Assembly: GCA_036250195.1 (NCBI GenBank)
Contig: JAVHZZ010000006.1
Location: forward strand, 171,537,624-171,601,623
Source: Mixophyes australis
Lineage: Eukaryota; Chordata; Amphibia; Anura; Limnodynastidae
DNA: 64,000 bases
Direction of reading: 5' to 3'
The position numbers and the translations under genes are program-made. The notes under the pieces are model-generated. The model did no database searches, had not been told where the DNA came from, and was given only the letters and a program-made list of their open reading frames with translations. Numbering within the stretch: position 1 is the stretch's first letter; every line of letters begins with the position of its first letter. This document shows, piece by piece, positions 1 to 11,770 of this stretch.

Positions 1-222
1 AATGTCACTGGAGAATGGAGAGTGACAAAAACACTGGTACCCCTGGCGCTGGATTTGCTGGGGAGAGAGGTACTTATGGAATCCAAAACCTGCTAAATCT
101 GACGATGCAATGATGATGTTTTGCCTCAAATCAGATCCGAGGAAGCGGGAAAGTACCAAGACTCGATTTGGCAATGTTCGGGGGAGTGTTGGTTTTGGGT
201 AAACCGAGTATCTCAAGTAAAT
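1..222 (-). mobile_element. Terminal fragment of a hAT-type element
   Basis: Read on the minus strand, this matches the left part of the element at 4036-5354. Both copies share the stretch around GGTACTTAT-GAATCCAAAA, the run GATGATGTTTTGCCTC and the CCGAG motifs near the tip. The copy runs off the window edge, so its other end is not visible. It is clearly diverged from the second copy. hAT assignment is borrowed from the complete copy, which has an 8-bp target duplication. Confidence 0.6.
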
Positions 223-417
223 AGTGGTGACAAAAGGTTTCCCATTGTCACTTGATGGTAAATAGACCCCCTGTCACATACTATCAAGTTGTTCAGGTTC
301 AGGATGGGCCTAAAAGCCTGCTATGCAAAGCCTACCCCCCGAGAGGTCCAGAGTCTAATGGAAGGAGAGGTATTCATCAGGGATCCCCACAAGGAGATAT
401 GGACTTGACTACTCTCT
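223..417. other. Unassigned stretch
   Basis: AT/GC-mixed sequence between a hAT end and an LTR. It contains an open frame from 252, but the translation shows no recognisable domain and runs into the LTR. It may be internal sequence of another LTR element; I cannot show this. Confidence 0.3.
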
Positions 418-1096
418 GTCACGAGCCACGGCGGCTCCTGTCACTGCCGCTACTCACTCTCTCCTCTGGCCCAGCATCCCGGCCGTCGTCATGACGACTG
501 GGGCGTCACTTGCGGATTGTCCCGGCCATTGCCAAGGCAACGATCGGACGCTCTTTTGCTAGAAACGCCGCAACCCGGGCGCAAATAATTATCATCAGCC
601 CCCTGTGGCTGATGATTCCTGCTGTGCCCCAATGAATTTGATTGGATGCTACCTGTATATTAGGCAGGAAGGGGCAAGCCTCCCTGCCAGTTTTAGTCCC
701 TGCTTCCAAGCAAACTTCTCCTGCTGTTGTGTTCCTGCTGGTTTTTCCGTATTACTGTTGCTGACCCCTGGCCTGGATTTTAACGTTGCTGATTTGCCTG
801 TGACCCTGACCCCTTGCTCGGATACTGACGTTGCTGATTTGCCTGTGACCCTGACCCCTTGCTTGAATACTGACTCCACTGATTTGCCTGTGACCCTGAA
901 ACCTTTGCCTGGATACTTTATTTCTCCTCTTTGTAACCACCTGCACTACGATCTCAGGTTATCAGCTCCTACTACTAGAGAACAAGACCTGGGGGCATCC
1001 TGTGAGCGCGTCTAGCTCTACAGGAAAGGCGGCTGCTAAAGGCGAAGACCTCTGAAGCGGTTCTAGGAGTTGATACCTGAGGCGCGAGCCTTAACA
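418..1096 (+). mobile_element. Gypsy-type long terminal repeat
   Basis: The segment begins TGTCACGAG and ends CCTTAACA, giving the TG...CA termini of an LTR, and is about 679 bp long. It contains a TATA-like CTGTATATTAGG near 651 and C/T-rich downstream sequence with short tandem units. The end region (a GGCTGCTAAAGG block followed by a GTTCTAG-AGTTGA block) is shared in reverse orientation by the LTR at 42537-43067. The length resembles the 675-bp LTR at 38712. No polymerase or gag domain is intact here. The family name is an inference from LTR style. Confidence 0.55.
785..919 (+). repeat. Three 45-bp tandem units inside the LTR
   Basis: Units begin near 785, 830 and 875. Each carries CTGATTTGCCTGTGACCCTG followed by a C/T-rich spacer; a decayed fourth unit can be seen just upstream. 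The period is 45 bp, so the phase is kept when translated, which makes spurious ORFs on both strands. Confidence 0.75.
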
Positions 1097-2040
1097 CTCT
1101 CCAACCACAGGTCGCGGTCTTCTAGGGTGCGCAGAGCAGACTAAGAAGGAACCCGGAGACCATGGAGACGAGCAGTTATGCCGAACTGCAGGGGGGTAAG
1201 TATCCAGGTCTTGGAGCGAGGCAGGTGAGTCAGGAGAATACGACAGGAACTATACACTGAGAGAAGCAGATGACCTATAGTGAGCAGACCATCCACAACT
1301 CTCTCCGGTGTCTTTGCTAAGCAGCAATATACAAGAGAGCCGAGATCCTTAAGAGCCAGTTACCGAGGACAGGATCTATGACGAATGATGCCCATTGCCT
1401 TGAAGTAACCCTACAGGTAAACTGTGGAACACACTACAGCAGTTAAGAGCACTGTGGTCCCAGATGGGTAACGAAGGACTGATTCAGGATCAATGATGAG
1501 GTGCGATATAATGCTTGGCTTAACATGAACATTTACTGAGGAACAGATGACACAGGAACAGTAGTGAGTGTGATAAACTGTAGAGAACTGTGCGCTGAGA
1601 TCACTGTGGGCAGAATAGCCCGAAGCAGGATCAATGATGAGACATGATACTCAGCAGTATAATCACTGGCCTTGAATAGATTAGGTATGAGCAACGAGAA
1701 CACGATATGTAGAAGATGAATGGTCACTGAGATCCCTGCGGGCTGGATAGCCTATAGACAGGACCGATGGTAGGGCACGAGGCACTGCAATATTCTGATA
1801 TTCCACTGATCTGATTTTCTAACGGGTGACACCGTTTAGAACCAGGAGGGCAATGTACTGCACAGGACAGGGGCACTGAGATCGACATGAGGCTTATAGC
1901 CTAGGAACAAAACCAATAGTAAGACGCGATGTACCAGCAATACAGCCATGGATCACGATGATGATACAGGTGTCACAGGAATCAACAGGTAGGCATGCGT
2001 GGAAGCAATCATGAGTCAAAGTGCAGGAAAGAGGGAGAAA
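1097..2040 (+). other. Leader and degenerate internal start of the LTR element
   Basis: Directly downstream of the LTR. An ATG at 1162 in a good context (ACCATGG) could be the gag start, but the frame is not maintained. From about 1370 to 2000 a diverged unit built around CAGGATCAATGATGAG recurs near 1370, 1487, 1629, 1759 and 1910 (spacing 115-150 bp). No tRNA primer-binding site was recognised. The remainder of the element is missing. Confidence 0.4.
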
Positions 2041-2531
2041 TGCATCCTAAATGAGATGTTTGTGCCCCCCCTCCTTTAATGGTCCTGCTAAAATGCCTTT
2101 ACCGTGGAATTCCCCTTCACCTTTTAACCTTACACTTGCAGATCTTCATGTTTCAAATGAAAACTCCACACTCACCAACCCCAACAGCAGACTCCAGGTG
2201 CTGGGGAATTACAAGTCCCAGCATATTAGTCTTGCTGGGTCTTGTATTTCCACACCAGCTGGAGTCTTCTGGGGGTGGTTGCAAGGGTGTTCACTTTGTC
2301 TTCCTAGGCTCCCGGGCAATAATACCTAAACTCTCCCACAACACTAGGCTCCTCTGTATTACACAGTCTGGCAACAAATCTGAGTGAAGTCCATTTCTTT
2401 CTATATACTTTGTGAGTATGAATATGATTTGAAGAGATGCTTTACAAATTAAGGCCCTGTTCATATGCTTGTTTTTATTTATCTTCATAGAGTACCGTTT
2501 CTAGACTGGAAAATGGAAGAGAGACTAAGAC
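2041..2531. other. Apparently unique sequence
   Basis: No repeat structure or convincing coding potential seen. Short overlapping ORFs have no recognisable domain. Confidence 0.5.
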
Positions 2532-2852
2532 GTCTATTTATCAAGACTCCACCCTTATGAAGATTTTCTATCGCTAATTATCGCAGCAATAGAAAATCTT
2601 CATTCGCTGTAATATATAAAATAAATGTCACCAGGGCATCTGAGTGATGCCCAGGATTATGGCAACACTGGACCTCAATTGGTCCAGCTTTACTTGTATA
2701 AACACAATTTTGGTGTTGTTAATTCAAAAACACTATTGACCAAATAAAATAATCTTTCAGAAGTGGTATCAGTATTCAGGATGCTGATACTAATGGGCCT
2801 ATCATGTCTACATATCTACTTCATCTTTTATTGTTCTATTTAATAAATAGTG
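2532..2852. mobile_element. Possible MITE of the 'TCTATTTATCAA' class
   Basis: The left end TCTATTTATCAAG and right end TTTAATAAATAG are roughly inverted, and an internal inverted pair GAAGATTTTCTAT / ATAGAAAATCTTC lies at about 2558-2601. Similar internal and terminal words occur at 33736-34023. No target duplication was resolved. Confidence 0.35.
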
Positions 2853-4027
2853 ATGTGCTGTTTGTCCTGCCATGTAAGTGACTTAGCCGGCCCTCCCCCT
2901 GAAAAAGGTTCCAATCAGATGTAACACGTTTATCATTGTTCTTTTCTGAGGTTTCATTTTTTGTAAAATGATGGTGGACTGGTCCAAGGGCAGGGGCCAT
3001 CTGCAATTACAGTTTGATCTTTTGATGCTGGACTTCCTGCGGCTGCACAGTGAATGGCCATGCTTTTTGCCAGGGAAAGAGTGCTCCCTAGTCTCACTGA
3101 TGGTGTTTTAGACACATTTGGCATAGCTGGGAAGCATCCTCTTCCTGTCTCTTAGACAGCAGGATCAGCTACGCATAGTGTAGTTGTATCTGTACTGAGT
3201 AGGACAGGTTTCTGCAATATCCAGTTAACGACTTCCAGCATGCTGATTGGTGGATGTCACTGCCCATTGACCAATAAGAGTGGCGTGAGGTATGCACAAT
3301 AGGTGAATAGTTACAGTCACCAGACTGTGGGAAGCTTTCCTACTTCTCCAGCATGCTGAGAGAAAAGGTGGGACCTCAGTAGCATTGTAAGCACCCAGAA
3401 ATCTGGGTCACTGTGTGGGGCTGTGTTATAAATCCACCGTAGGTCTGGGGTCTATATTATAATAAAGACAATGTAGGCCTGTTGCCTGCATTTTGTCACA
3501 AACAGAGATTGAGAGGGTGCTGCAATATAAAATCACAATAGTTTGGGGGTCTGTATTGTAAAGCTACCATATGCTTATGGCTTGCACTGTAAAGCCAATC
3601 AGAGATTATAGTGGTCTCCATAACAGGGCTAGTATTGACTAGTAGTCACAAGTATGCACTGTATATTGACTAGTGGCCATGGGAATGTGTTCTTTATTAA
3701 AAAAGAGGCGTTGTATTTCATTTATAGCACTCTGGCACCCATGTTACCTTTGTGTCACGCTTGTAGAAAAGCCTTGGCCACTTGCTTGTGTTTGTCCCCC
3801 AGCCCTGCTTAATACTATTGAGGAAGTAAAAAAGTGTGCAAACTATTTTAATTGGCACGGAAAATACTTTAGATCCCTTTTCAAATAGGTGAAATTGGGT
3901 AGGTGGTTTTAGATGCAGTAAATGGTGAATAGAATCAAAAGCAGAAAATGCTCTTTTTTGATACTTTAAATTGACATCTATATTTCAATTTATACAGATT
4001 ACATATAAGGGACATATGCTAGTATGC
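2853..4027. other. Apparently unique sequence
   Basis: No transposon ends, RNA gene or coding exon recognised. Low-complexity is minor. Confidence 0.5.
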
Positions 4028-4451
4028 TATTGTACTAGAGATGCTCAGGCTTTGTTCCCCGAGAACCGAACACACCCCAACTTAGCAGATCCGAGTACCA
4101 AGCCAAGCCAACTCGATACTTTTGCGCGCCCTCGGAACTGAAAACGAGGCAAAACATCATCGTTACGTCTCACGATCTCACAATTTTTGGATTCTATAAG
4201 TACCGCCCTCCACGGCGATCGAGCGCCATTTCACAGAGGGACACAGAAGGGTTAGCAAAGTTCTTGGTAGTCTGTAGAGCAGTTGGGCAGCGTCATAGGT
4301 AGAATAGAAGGAGGAGGGGTAGCAGTGTTCTTCAAAGTATCCAGTGACATTCAGGAGAGATCCATTGCTCCATTGATAATTGTTATTGCTGAAGTAAAGA
4401 TAATGGCAGTGTTGATCTTAATCTGCAGTCACATTGTACTGTGTTATCAAA

Positions 4452-4550
4452 ATGGATTCACAGCAGTACACAGAAGACCAGGAGCCCCAAGCAGCTGCTG
4501 GCACCAGTCATGATGATAGTAATCCCTCTACGTCATCTGCTAAAGCAGGC
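4452..4550 (+). pseudogene. N-terminal relic of a hAT transposase
   Basis: An ATG at 4452 opens a short frame rich in Q, D, S and T (starts MDSQQYTEDQ and continues with GTSHDDSNPSTSS). Such Ser/Thr-rich leaders precede the zinc-finger region of many hAT transposases. The frame is cut by the MITE at 4557 and does not resume recognisably. Assignment rests on position inside the hAT element, not on a conserved domain. Confidence 0.35.
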
Positions 4551-4556
4551 CTGTCC

Positions 4557-4682
4557 AACCTGCGGCCCTCCAGATGTTGTGAAACTACAAGCCCCAGCAT
4601 GCTTTGCCAGTAGACAACCTGTTGATAGCTGGAAGGGCATGCTGGGACTTGTAGTTTCACAACATCTGGAGGGCCGCAGGTT
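4557..4682. mobile_element. Fold-back MITE with 35-bp perfect ends
   Basis: The first 35 bp (AACCTGCGGCCCTCCAGATG...) are the exact inverse of the last 35 bp, and pairing continues inward around CCCAGCATGC with a few mismatches. The whole 126 bp can therefore fold into one hairpin. This sequence type is very common in frog genomes. The target duplication is not resolved. It lies inside the hAT at 4036-5354, so it is younger. Confidence 0.8.
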
Positions 4683-4906
4683 TTACACAACTTTTATTTT
4701 CTGCCATTGCTGTGTGCCAATGTTTCCTAGATGTGCTAAGAACTGCTGTGTGATTGAGTCTTTGCTCTGTCGCTTAGCATCCAGCCAGGTCGCTGCAGTA
4801 TTTGTCCGAAAATATGAAAATAATATTGTGACCTGTGAGGTGGTCAAATTTGACTGCAAATGAATGGAAATTAGTGTTATTGAGGATAATAATAATAATG
4901 TAGGAA

Positions 4907-5165
4907 TTTCTTCCCTACTCTACTTTGATCTAGTTTCTCTTCTTTACTCCCTGTTTCACTTCTCTCTATCATGGCTTTCTTCTCTCTCTCTCTCACTTCT
5001 TAAAAAAATCTTGGTGAACCTCACTATATGTAACTTGACTCCTCTGCATTGATTAACTGTGATAATACGCTGCTCGTATTTCATGCTCTCTACTCATGTA
5101 TATGCTTGCTTTCTTTGCATGTTGGTTATAATTTTATCTGACCTTGCAAAAATAAAAAAAATAAA
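4907..5165 (+). mobile_element. 5'-truncated LINE tail (L1-like) with 13-bp target duplication
   Basis: AATAATGTAGGAA occurs at 4894-4906 and again at 5166-5178. The 259 bp between them end in an A-rich tail (GCAAAAATAAAAAAAATAAA), the mark of target-primed reverse transcription. The body is pyrimidine-rich and too short for coding. The tail style resembles Tx1-type L1 3' ends, but family membership is an inference. Confidence 0.75.
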
Positions 5166-5362
5166 AATAATGTAGGAACAAAAAAAAGAGCAAAATTATG
5201 TGATTTTAGCATATTCTAGAAATTTTTCTAAAAACTACAGATCCGAAATCAAAACCAAAACACACAAGGACGGTTTTGCCAAACCAAAACCAAAACACGA
5301 AGTTAATCCAGATCCCAAACCAAAACCAAATCCAGGGTCAGTGAACATATAATATATTGAAC

Positions 5363-6684
5363 ATATCTATATTATACCAACTTACACAACAAGAGAAGTG
5401 GTATTTTGCAGTTGCATTTTCATGCAAAATAAGATCAGATATTAAAAGGACTAATTATGAAATGGCAAAAAGCCCTAATACTGGCAGAAATGGGTGATTT
5501 TGCTGTTGAAGGAGCTTCATCCTATCTACCGAGGGGTTACTACTGGTGATGATGTTCTTATCACTGAAGGCATCCCCCACTGGCAATAAAATTTGCTGGG
5601 TTTCACATTCAGGATTTTTGGGACATTTTTTCATTGCTGCTCAACAATTTCTGAACTTGGATTTGCACTTTAAGTTTATATTTATTTGTGGATAAGCTAC
5701 AGAATTGATTAATGCATTTTTTATGCAGATGGCTGGAGGTGCTTGTTATATTTAGCTGTTGCTCCAGGCCTTTCTAAAAATGAGCCCACCTTTTTCTGTA
5801 AATTAGTCACATGCATATTTGTTTTTTTCCAATGCTGAAAACACTAATTTTCACTTGCTGATAAAGCATTATTTATGGCCATTTATTTACTTATTTATTT
5901 TAAATTTTCGTTCTGTTAGGTATTGGTGCTTAATGGAAATCAATTCCCTTCTGCCAAGACTATGGATTTTTTCCCACCCAACAAAATTGACAATATAGAA
6001 CATAATGGTTTCTTTTGAAATCATTAAGGATTTTCAGAACTGAAACTAGTTCTTCAATGACAAGACAAATAACTGATATAGCATCTATAATTCCAGAACA
6101 CTTTTTAGAACCTATTTTTGAAGACTTTGGTATGAACGTTTTAAAGGTTTTGGATTGTGAACAAAACATCCAGGCATTCAGCATTTTTCAATTTGCGTAA
6201 AGGATGTTTTTTGTCCATCTAGTGCAATTATAGGTGCACGCCCTAATCTTGGTTTTGCTAGCGTCCCCCTGGAAATCAATCTATTCCAACTTTTATGACA
6301 TTGCAGATTCAACTGTAAATAAGCAGGGTACAAACATTAACAACATCACTTCAAAGCCTATCTGTCTACCACTTCACCCACTGATTCATTTTAAGTTTTC
6401 TTCTGAAATACTGCTTGCTTAGTCGTAGTTAGACTTGGATTAATCATGAGACTTTTAGAATGTCTGTACCATACGTGTCACTTGTGTGCTGAAACTTTTT
6501 TTTACATTGGTTGAAATGTGCCTAGAAATGTGTTTTCATATATAAAGTGAACTTGGTATTAGCAGAAAGCGTCTCATTGAAAGTATAGAGGCTGATGTTT
6601 GGTTTAAACCATCTTTGAGGACGTAGAATAAATAAGTTGTCTTGCAGCAAGTTCAATGTTCCAAGGGCCCCTACTAAATAGGAA
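5363..6684. other. AT-rich sequence without recognised features
   Basis: Open frames of about 60-75 codons overlap on both strands near 5960-6200, but neither shows a domain, splice context or codon bias. No transposon ends were identified. Confidence 0.45.
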
Positions 6685-7075
6685 AGGCCTGATTCATTAA
6701 GGAAAGTAAAGCAAAAAAAAGGAGTAACTTTTCACCTGGGCAAAACCATGTTGCATTGGAGGGGGAGGTAAATTTAAAATATGGGGACAGATTTATAATT
6801 GGGGTAGGACATATCCTAGATCAACTTCAAATGTAAGTGTAAAAGTAAAGCTATCAAGTATTTGTGTGCTACCTGAAAAAAAGCCAGTATTTTCCTTATG
6901 TGCAAAATTATAAATTGGAAGTGCATCCTGTTGCTATGCAACGGGACGCGGCTCGTCACAGGAGGCAGACATCCGTCCATGGCACGCATGGACAGTGCGG
7001 AGACAGCGCCTAACAGTGGTTTTGTCCAGGGGCAAACTTACTCATTTTTTTAAATTTCCTTAATGAATCAGGCCT
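6685..7075. mobile_element. MITE with 'AGGCCTGATTCATTAAGG' ends
   Basis: The left end AGGCCTGATTCATTAAGGAA and the right end TTCCTTAATGAATCAGGCCT are perfect inverses. The 391-bp body is non-coding. The same kind of end, variant GGCCTGATTCATCA, appears at 31760, 42037 and 44468. No clean target duplication was found. Confidence 0.75.
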
Positions 7076-8174
7076 GTCCTGTGGAGCTGGTTGAGGAATG
7101 TGGAGTTTGGGTATGCTGCCTAATATAAGGATCTTATCACAGTAATTTCAGTAGCATTTATACATGTAGTGCATACACAAACTCATTGTGGAAGCATAGC
7201 AGACACATGTGAACAAGCCCAGCACATATCCACGGATATACTGCATTGAGTTTATTATAAGCGTTTTCACATGCAGTTTCCCATGTGGTTTTTGATGCAA
7301 ATGCAATGGATTTGAGTAACAAGCCTTAATATGATTTGGTTTGCCAATCTGTGTGGGTAGGACAAACAGTCTGATTTCACTACAAAGTGAGAACTTTTGC
7401 TTTTAGCAGGATTTTTAAACCATATGTAAAAAATTTAAGTATCCTAAACTTATTGTATTTTACATATCTAAATGTAATATCTCAGTCTAATTTTGATTTG
7501 TATTTTCAGACCATAACAGGCGCGGAGAGGTGTTTATAAATAGACAATATATCCCTAACCATCTGATGGCTGTTAAAAATCCTTTTTGTGGTTTGATCAA
7601 AACTCTATGGAATCTAAGGTTTGCTCCCAAGTGTGTGGGTACAGGTTGCTGCTGCTCCAATAAGGTCAAGCGGCAGACTGAAGAATGAACACAAATAATC
7701 TTATTTCATATCATGGAGAAAAGAGCAATAATGTGATTTAACCTATAACAACCAATCACATGTCAAGTTTCAATAATCTTGACTAGACTAGACTGCTTAT
7801 CTCTGGTTGCTCTCAGCTACATCTTAGAATTGAGATTGATATGAAATTTGCTTAATGCAGCAATCACAAATGATGTGCTATGAGGTGATGTGGTGCTATT
7901 TAAACTTAAGCAATAAGGCCAACAAGATTGCCCATGCTCGTGTATCTCATTCATATTTTCAACCCTCTTTACCACATGTAGAAATTTGCTGTATCTGATT
8001 TACTACCCTGGACAGGAAGCTTTTGGCATATAAACTATTCAATTACCGATCTTTCTTTTATATAGCTTATTTACGCATAATAGCAGTATATTTTTACTAG
8101 TGTATACTTAACAAATTCCAGGTCCTAGGCTTGTGAACTATCTGTGTTTTGCTATAATATATCTTTGGACACTT
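7076..8174. other. Apparently unique AT-rich sequence
   Basis: No coding exon or repeat boundary recognised. A 60-codon frame on the minus strand at 7487-7669 has no supporting features. Confidence 0.5.
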
Positions 8175-8370
8175 GGGGATAAATTTATCAAACAGTGAGC
8201 TGCCGGCGGGTTTGAAAAGTAGAGATGTTGCCTATAGCAACCAATTGGATTCTAGCTATCATTTTGTAGAATGTACTAAATAAATGATAACTAGAATCTG
8301 ATTGGTTGCTATAGGCAATATCTCCACTTCTCCAACCCGCCGGAAACTTGCAGCTTGATAAATTTACCCC
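8175..8370. mobile_element. Fold-back MITE ending in GGGGATAAATTTATCAA
   Basis: The left end GGGGATAAATTTATCAA pairs with the right end TTGATAAATTTACCCC. Inside, GTTGCCTATAGCAACCAATT and its near-inverse GATTGGTTGCTATAGGCAAT make almost the whole 196 bp a hairpin with an AT-rich loop around 8262-8285. The type is abundant in frogs. Flanking bases suggest only a 2-bp duplication (TT), so the superfamily is left open. Confidence 0.75.
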
Positions 8371-9072
8371 TTGTAATGTAATGCAGGACAATTAATGATT
8401 AGAACATTAGCACTACTTGCACTATTTCTATCTGTTCATCGTTCAGCCTACTAACCTTCAAAAAGTCCAACATTCTGCATAGGTAATAAGGATCCTTTTT
8501 GAAGCTCTACTCACCAGTCACCACCCTGGTAAAACAGTGCATTAGGCCATGGGAGGGACATAGAATGTATTTATATATTGTATCTCATTGTAGAAGATGA
8601 TGCTCTCTATCCTAACCCTGACAACAAACTTGCTAAGCCACTTATAATACCTAAGACACTCCCATTTTAGCTCAACACCAAACTAAGAGGTCTATTTAAC
8701 AAGTGGTGAAGAGCCAAATGCCTACGGAAAAGCAGTCAAAGGGCTATTTCAGCGCTGTTCATTATTTAACGCTGGCCTTAACCTATTAATTATTCATCTA
8801 CAGTATCAGGCAATTTATGAAGTTGCGAAAAGCAAAGCCATCTCGGAATGGCGTTACTTGCATTTAATATAGGATCCAGCTGAAGCATCTCTATCTTCGC
8901 TGGATCCCTAGCTGGTCAAAGTGCTATAGCAGTTCCCCCTTTCACATGTTTGGTTACTGGGGAATAAGAAAAAGTCTTTGCACAGCAAGGGGGTCTCTGG
9001 CATGGTAAATAGCAGTAGATAGTACTTCTTTATGCATAATTGTGATACATAATAATTCTTACCGCCCCCCCC
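8371..9072. other. Unassigned sequence, possibly a decayed MITE at 8687-9020
   Basis: GGTCTATTTAACAAG near 8690 and GGTAAATAGC near 9003 could be the decayed ends of a MITE of the 'TCTATTTATCAA' class. A poly-C run (9063-9076) borders the following SINE. No coding signal. Confidence 0.35.
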
Positions 9073-9082
9073 CCCCAATAAT

Positions 9083-9415
9083 TATTATTATTACCATTTA
9101 TTTATATAGTGCCACTAATTCCGCAGCGCTGTACAGAGAACTCACTCACATCAGTCCCTGCCCCATTGGGGCTTGCAGTCTAAATTCCCTAACATACACA
9201 CACAGACAGAGACAGACAGACACACAGACTAGGGTCAATTTGTTAGCAGCCAATTAACCTACCAGTATGTTTTTGGAGTGTGGGAGGAAACCGGAGCACC
9301 TGGAGGGAACCCACGCAAACACGGGGAGAACATACAAACTCCTCACAGATAAAGCCATGGTTGGGAATTGAACTCATGACCCCAGTGCTGTAAGGCAGAA
9401 GTGCTAACCACTTAG
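9083..9415 (-). mobile_element. tRNA-derived SINE, minus strand
   Basis: CCCCAATAAT occurs at 9073-9082 and 9416-9425, a 10-bp target duplication. Read on the minus strand the element starts with an A-box-like region (TGGTTAGCACTTCTGCC), then a B-box-like GAGTTCAATTCCC. It continues through a long conserved core around TTTCCTCCCACACTCC and ends in ATAAAT followed by an AAT-rich tail. Two more copies lie at 15805-16093 and 61569-61920. Polymerase III transcription and mobilisation by a partner LINE are inferred from the structure. Confidence 0.8.
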
Positions 9416-9425
9416 CCCCAATAAT

Positions 9426-11770
9426 GGCTTTTGTGATTAATAAAAAAGTAAGAATTTATCTAAACATAACTGAATTTTCTTCTTTCAAGCTGAATAAAAG
9501 ATTCTTATAAAATGAGATATTGGAAATAAACAGGGAACATGAAATCACTCAAAAAGCACGCCTCTTGTGCCGCAGGACTGCAGGAGTGCTGCGCAGTTTC
9601 AATGGACAGTCTGTGGCTGCTATATATGTGATTGTCCTAGTATTAAAATCTGCCCCAGGTAAGTACGGCTTTGCGTCACATAACAGTGCTACCCTGGGTT
9701 GCTGTATTTGTGGGATGTTTTTTGAAAGAACCCCTAAATATCTAAATATACTTACTTTCTGTGAGCAATAATGATGTGAGACTTATAGAAGTTTGTGCAT
9801 CACTAAGCCACAATTTTAAGGAGCAGGTGCCCCAATTTGCACATATCTATCAAAATACTATCAGTTGATCTTATTTTGCTGTTCTGTTATGCTTTAGTCA
9901 GTTCTAAGCTTTGAAAAGTAATTGTAAATGTGCAAACAGATCTGTGCCGAAAAAACGAATCTGTATTTGGATGCTACATTTGTCCAACAGCTGCTCCTCG
10001 CTGCTGATATTTTCTGCTCTTATTGCGTACCTTTTAAAATCTCATCAGTAAGATTGTTTTTGAAAATGTTTTACAATTTTCAAAATGAAGTTTAAACCAC
10101 GTTTACGACTAAAATCAGGAACACAGCTGACAATGAGAAAATAATAGTGTATTGAATTATAAATGTCACACACTTCTTTGTCATTGTTGTGCAATTGTTT
10201 TACCAAATCATTTTACAGGCCCTGTTTTTTTTATATATGTCCACCGTTACACTCTCCCTTCTGCAGAAGTAATGATAAATCTAATCCTTTCCACAGCATT
10301 TAAGTGCCTGGTTTATATAGGATTATGTACATAATCTAGATATTATCTGTATGGCAATATCCATTACAAAATTATTGGGAATTTGGAGGTAATCACTATA
10401 CATACCTCTTTGGCAAAAGAACCATTAACTGGAAAGCAGAGATTTCATGGCCAAATGCTCAAGAAATAGAGAAGAAGACTTGTCTCCCTGTTTTCTCATT
10501 TACCGGGGCAGCTAATTAGGGGAAGGCATTCCTTTTTTATTAGGCAGCAAATCCATCACTCTGTAGAATATTCCTTAGAGGTTCTGAGTCAGGATAGATA
10601 AGCCAAGGGTGGGAGGAGGCAGTGAGGGCTGAGAAATACCTGGTTGTACATTTAACCTCTTCTTTGATTTAGAAATTTCCGCTTAGAAAATAAAATGCAG
10701 TTAAGAAGTCTGAATGCAGGTGCAATAGGCTCACTCATTTTCCAGCCAAGATGAAAAAGACAGACTGGGTGAGACATGGGTCTGAATTCTAATTTTTGTA
10801 GGGTCATAAAATAAAATGGACATTGAGAAGGTGCTTATTTGGAGGAACAGTGTGAGGTCTTAATCTGATGTATGATATTTGAGTGTAATTAAAGCATATT
10901 TCTTCTGGGCATTTAATATTGTTTGCTTGCAGTACATAAGATCCTCTGTGTTTTGCCCCTCCTATTAATAGATTTGATTTCATTAAAGTCCTACAGCATC
11001 CCCCATACAGCATAGAGCTTTCCTTCCTCCCTTCCTCCCTCCCTCCCTTCCTCCATTGAAGCTACTTTATACCCTGCTTGTGTACGAATGCTATTGGACT
11101 GAATGTCATCTTCTGCTAGATGACAAAGGTGATGCATCTTGCTGTTTAAAGAGCCAATATGAAATGCCTACATTTGGTAGTGTCTGTTAATAGGATCTCT
11201 TCTTCCCTAGATGTGTCTAAGTCTAGCTCACTCTGACAACGTCCGTCAATAGGACCTCTTTGCACTACTTAAATGCAGGTCCCTGTCTGTGTATGTCCAA
11301 AGGCAATGTCCGCAGAGTGTCCACAAATTGTTTCCTCCATTACTGTCTCTATCCTACCTCATTGAAGGATCCAGTTAGACCTTCACATTTTGACACATTT
11401 CACTGAAGTTTCCACAAGCAAATGTCTTTTTAGAGGTGAGTTTTTAAGTATTCACCTGAACTCCATCTATTTCAAGTAATAGAAAAATGCAGAATGTGAA
11501 AGTGGGAATGGCAGCATAGGAGATACTTCTGAAAACTGATATACAGGTAACTGGGAATGAATACTATAGGAACCAAAACATTTACTTTTGTTAAAAAAAA
11601 AGAAAAAAAAGCCCTATAATTTTTACAAATCGCCCCCACTCCCGTGCTATTTTTATGAAAGGAGATGCTAACTGTGCATATGTATTTTTATTGCACAGCC
11701 CTATGCCACATGTATTAAAAAGTGTCAGCATTCCCCCGTTTTGTTCAGAGATGCAGATGGGCATGGTATG
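9426..11770. other. Mostly unique sequence with one simple repeat
   Basis: A CCTT/CCCT-rich simple repeat lies at about 11020-11054. At 9582-9664 an acceptor-like TTGTGCCGCAG and an exact CAG|GTAAGT donor bracket 83 bp, open in one frame, but the protein is unrecognised. Nothing else was identified. Confidence 0.45.

Larger units (their letters stand above)
4036..5354 (+). mobile_element. Non-autonomous hAT element with nested insertions
   Basis: The left tip TAGAGATG fits the hAT tip rule, and the right tip is a decayed inverse (GTGAACATATAATA). It is flanked by TATTGTAC (4028-4035) and TATTGAAC (5355-5362), an 8-bp target duplication with 7 of 8 matching, as expected for hAT. The right end carries repeated CCAAAACCAAAAC words. 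Two later insertions sit inside: a fold-back MITE (4557-4682) and a LINE tail (4907-5165). The remaining sequence is too short and broken to encode a transposase, apart from a short N-terminal relic. Confidence 0.75.

Noticed and set aside
5960..6200. Overlapping 61- and 74-codon ORFs on opposite strands
   Set aside because: No homology recognised and no splice signals; AT-rich chance frames.
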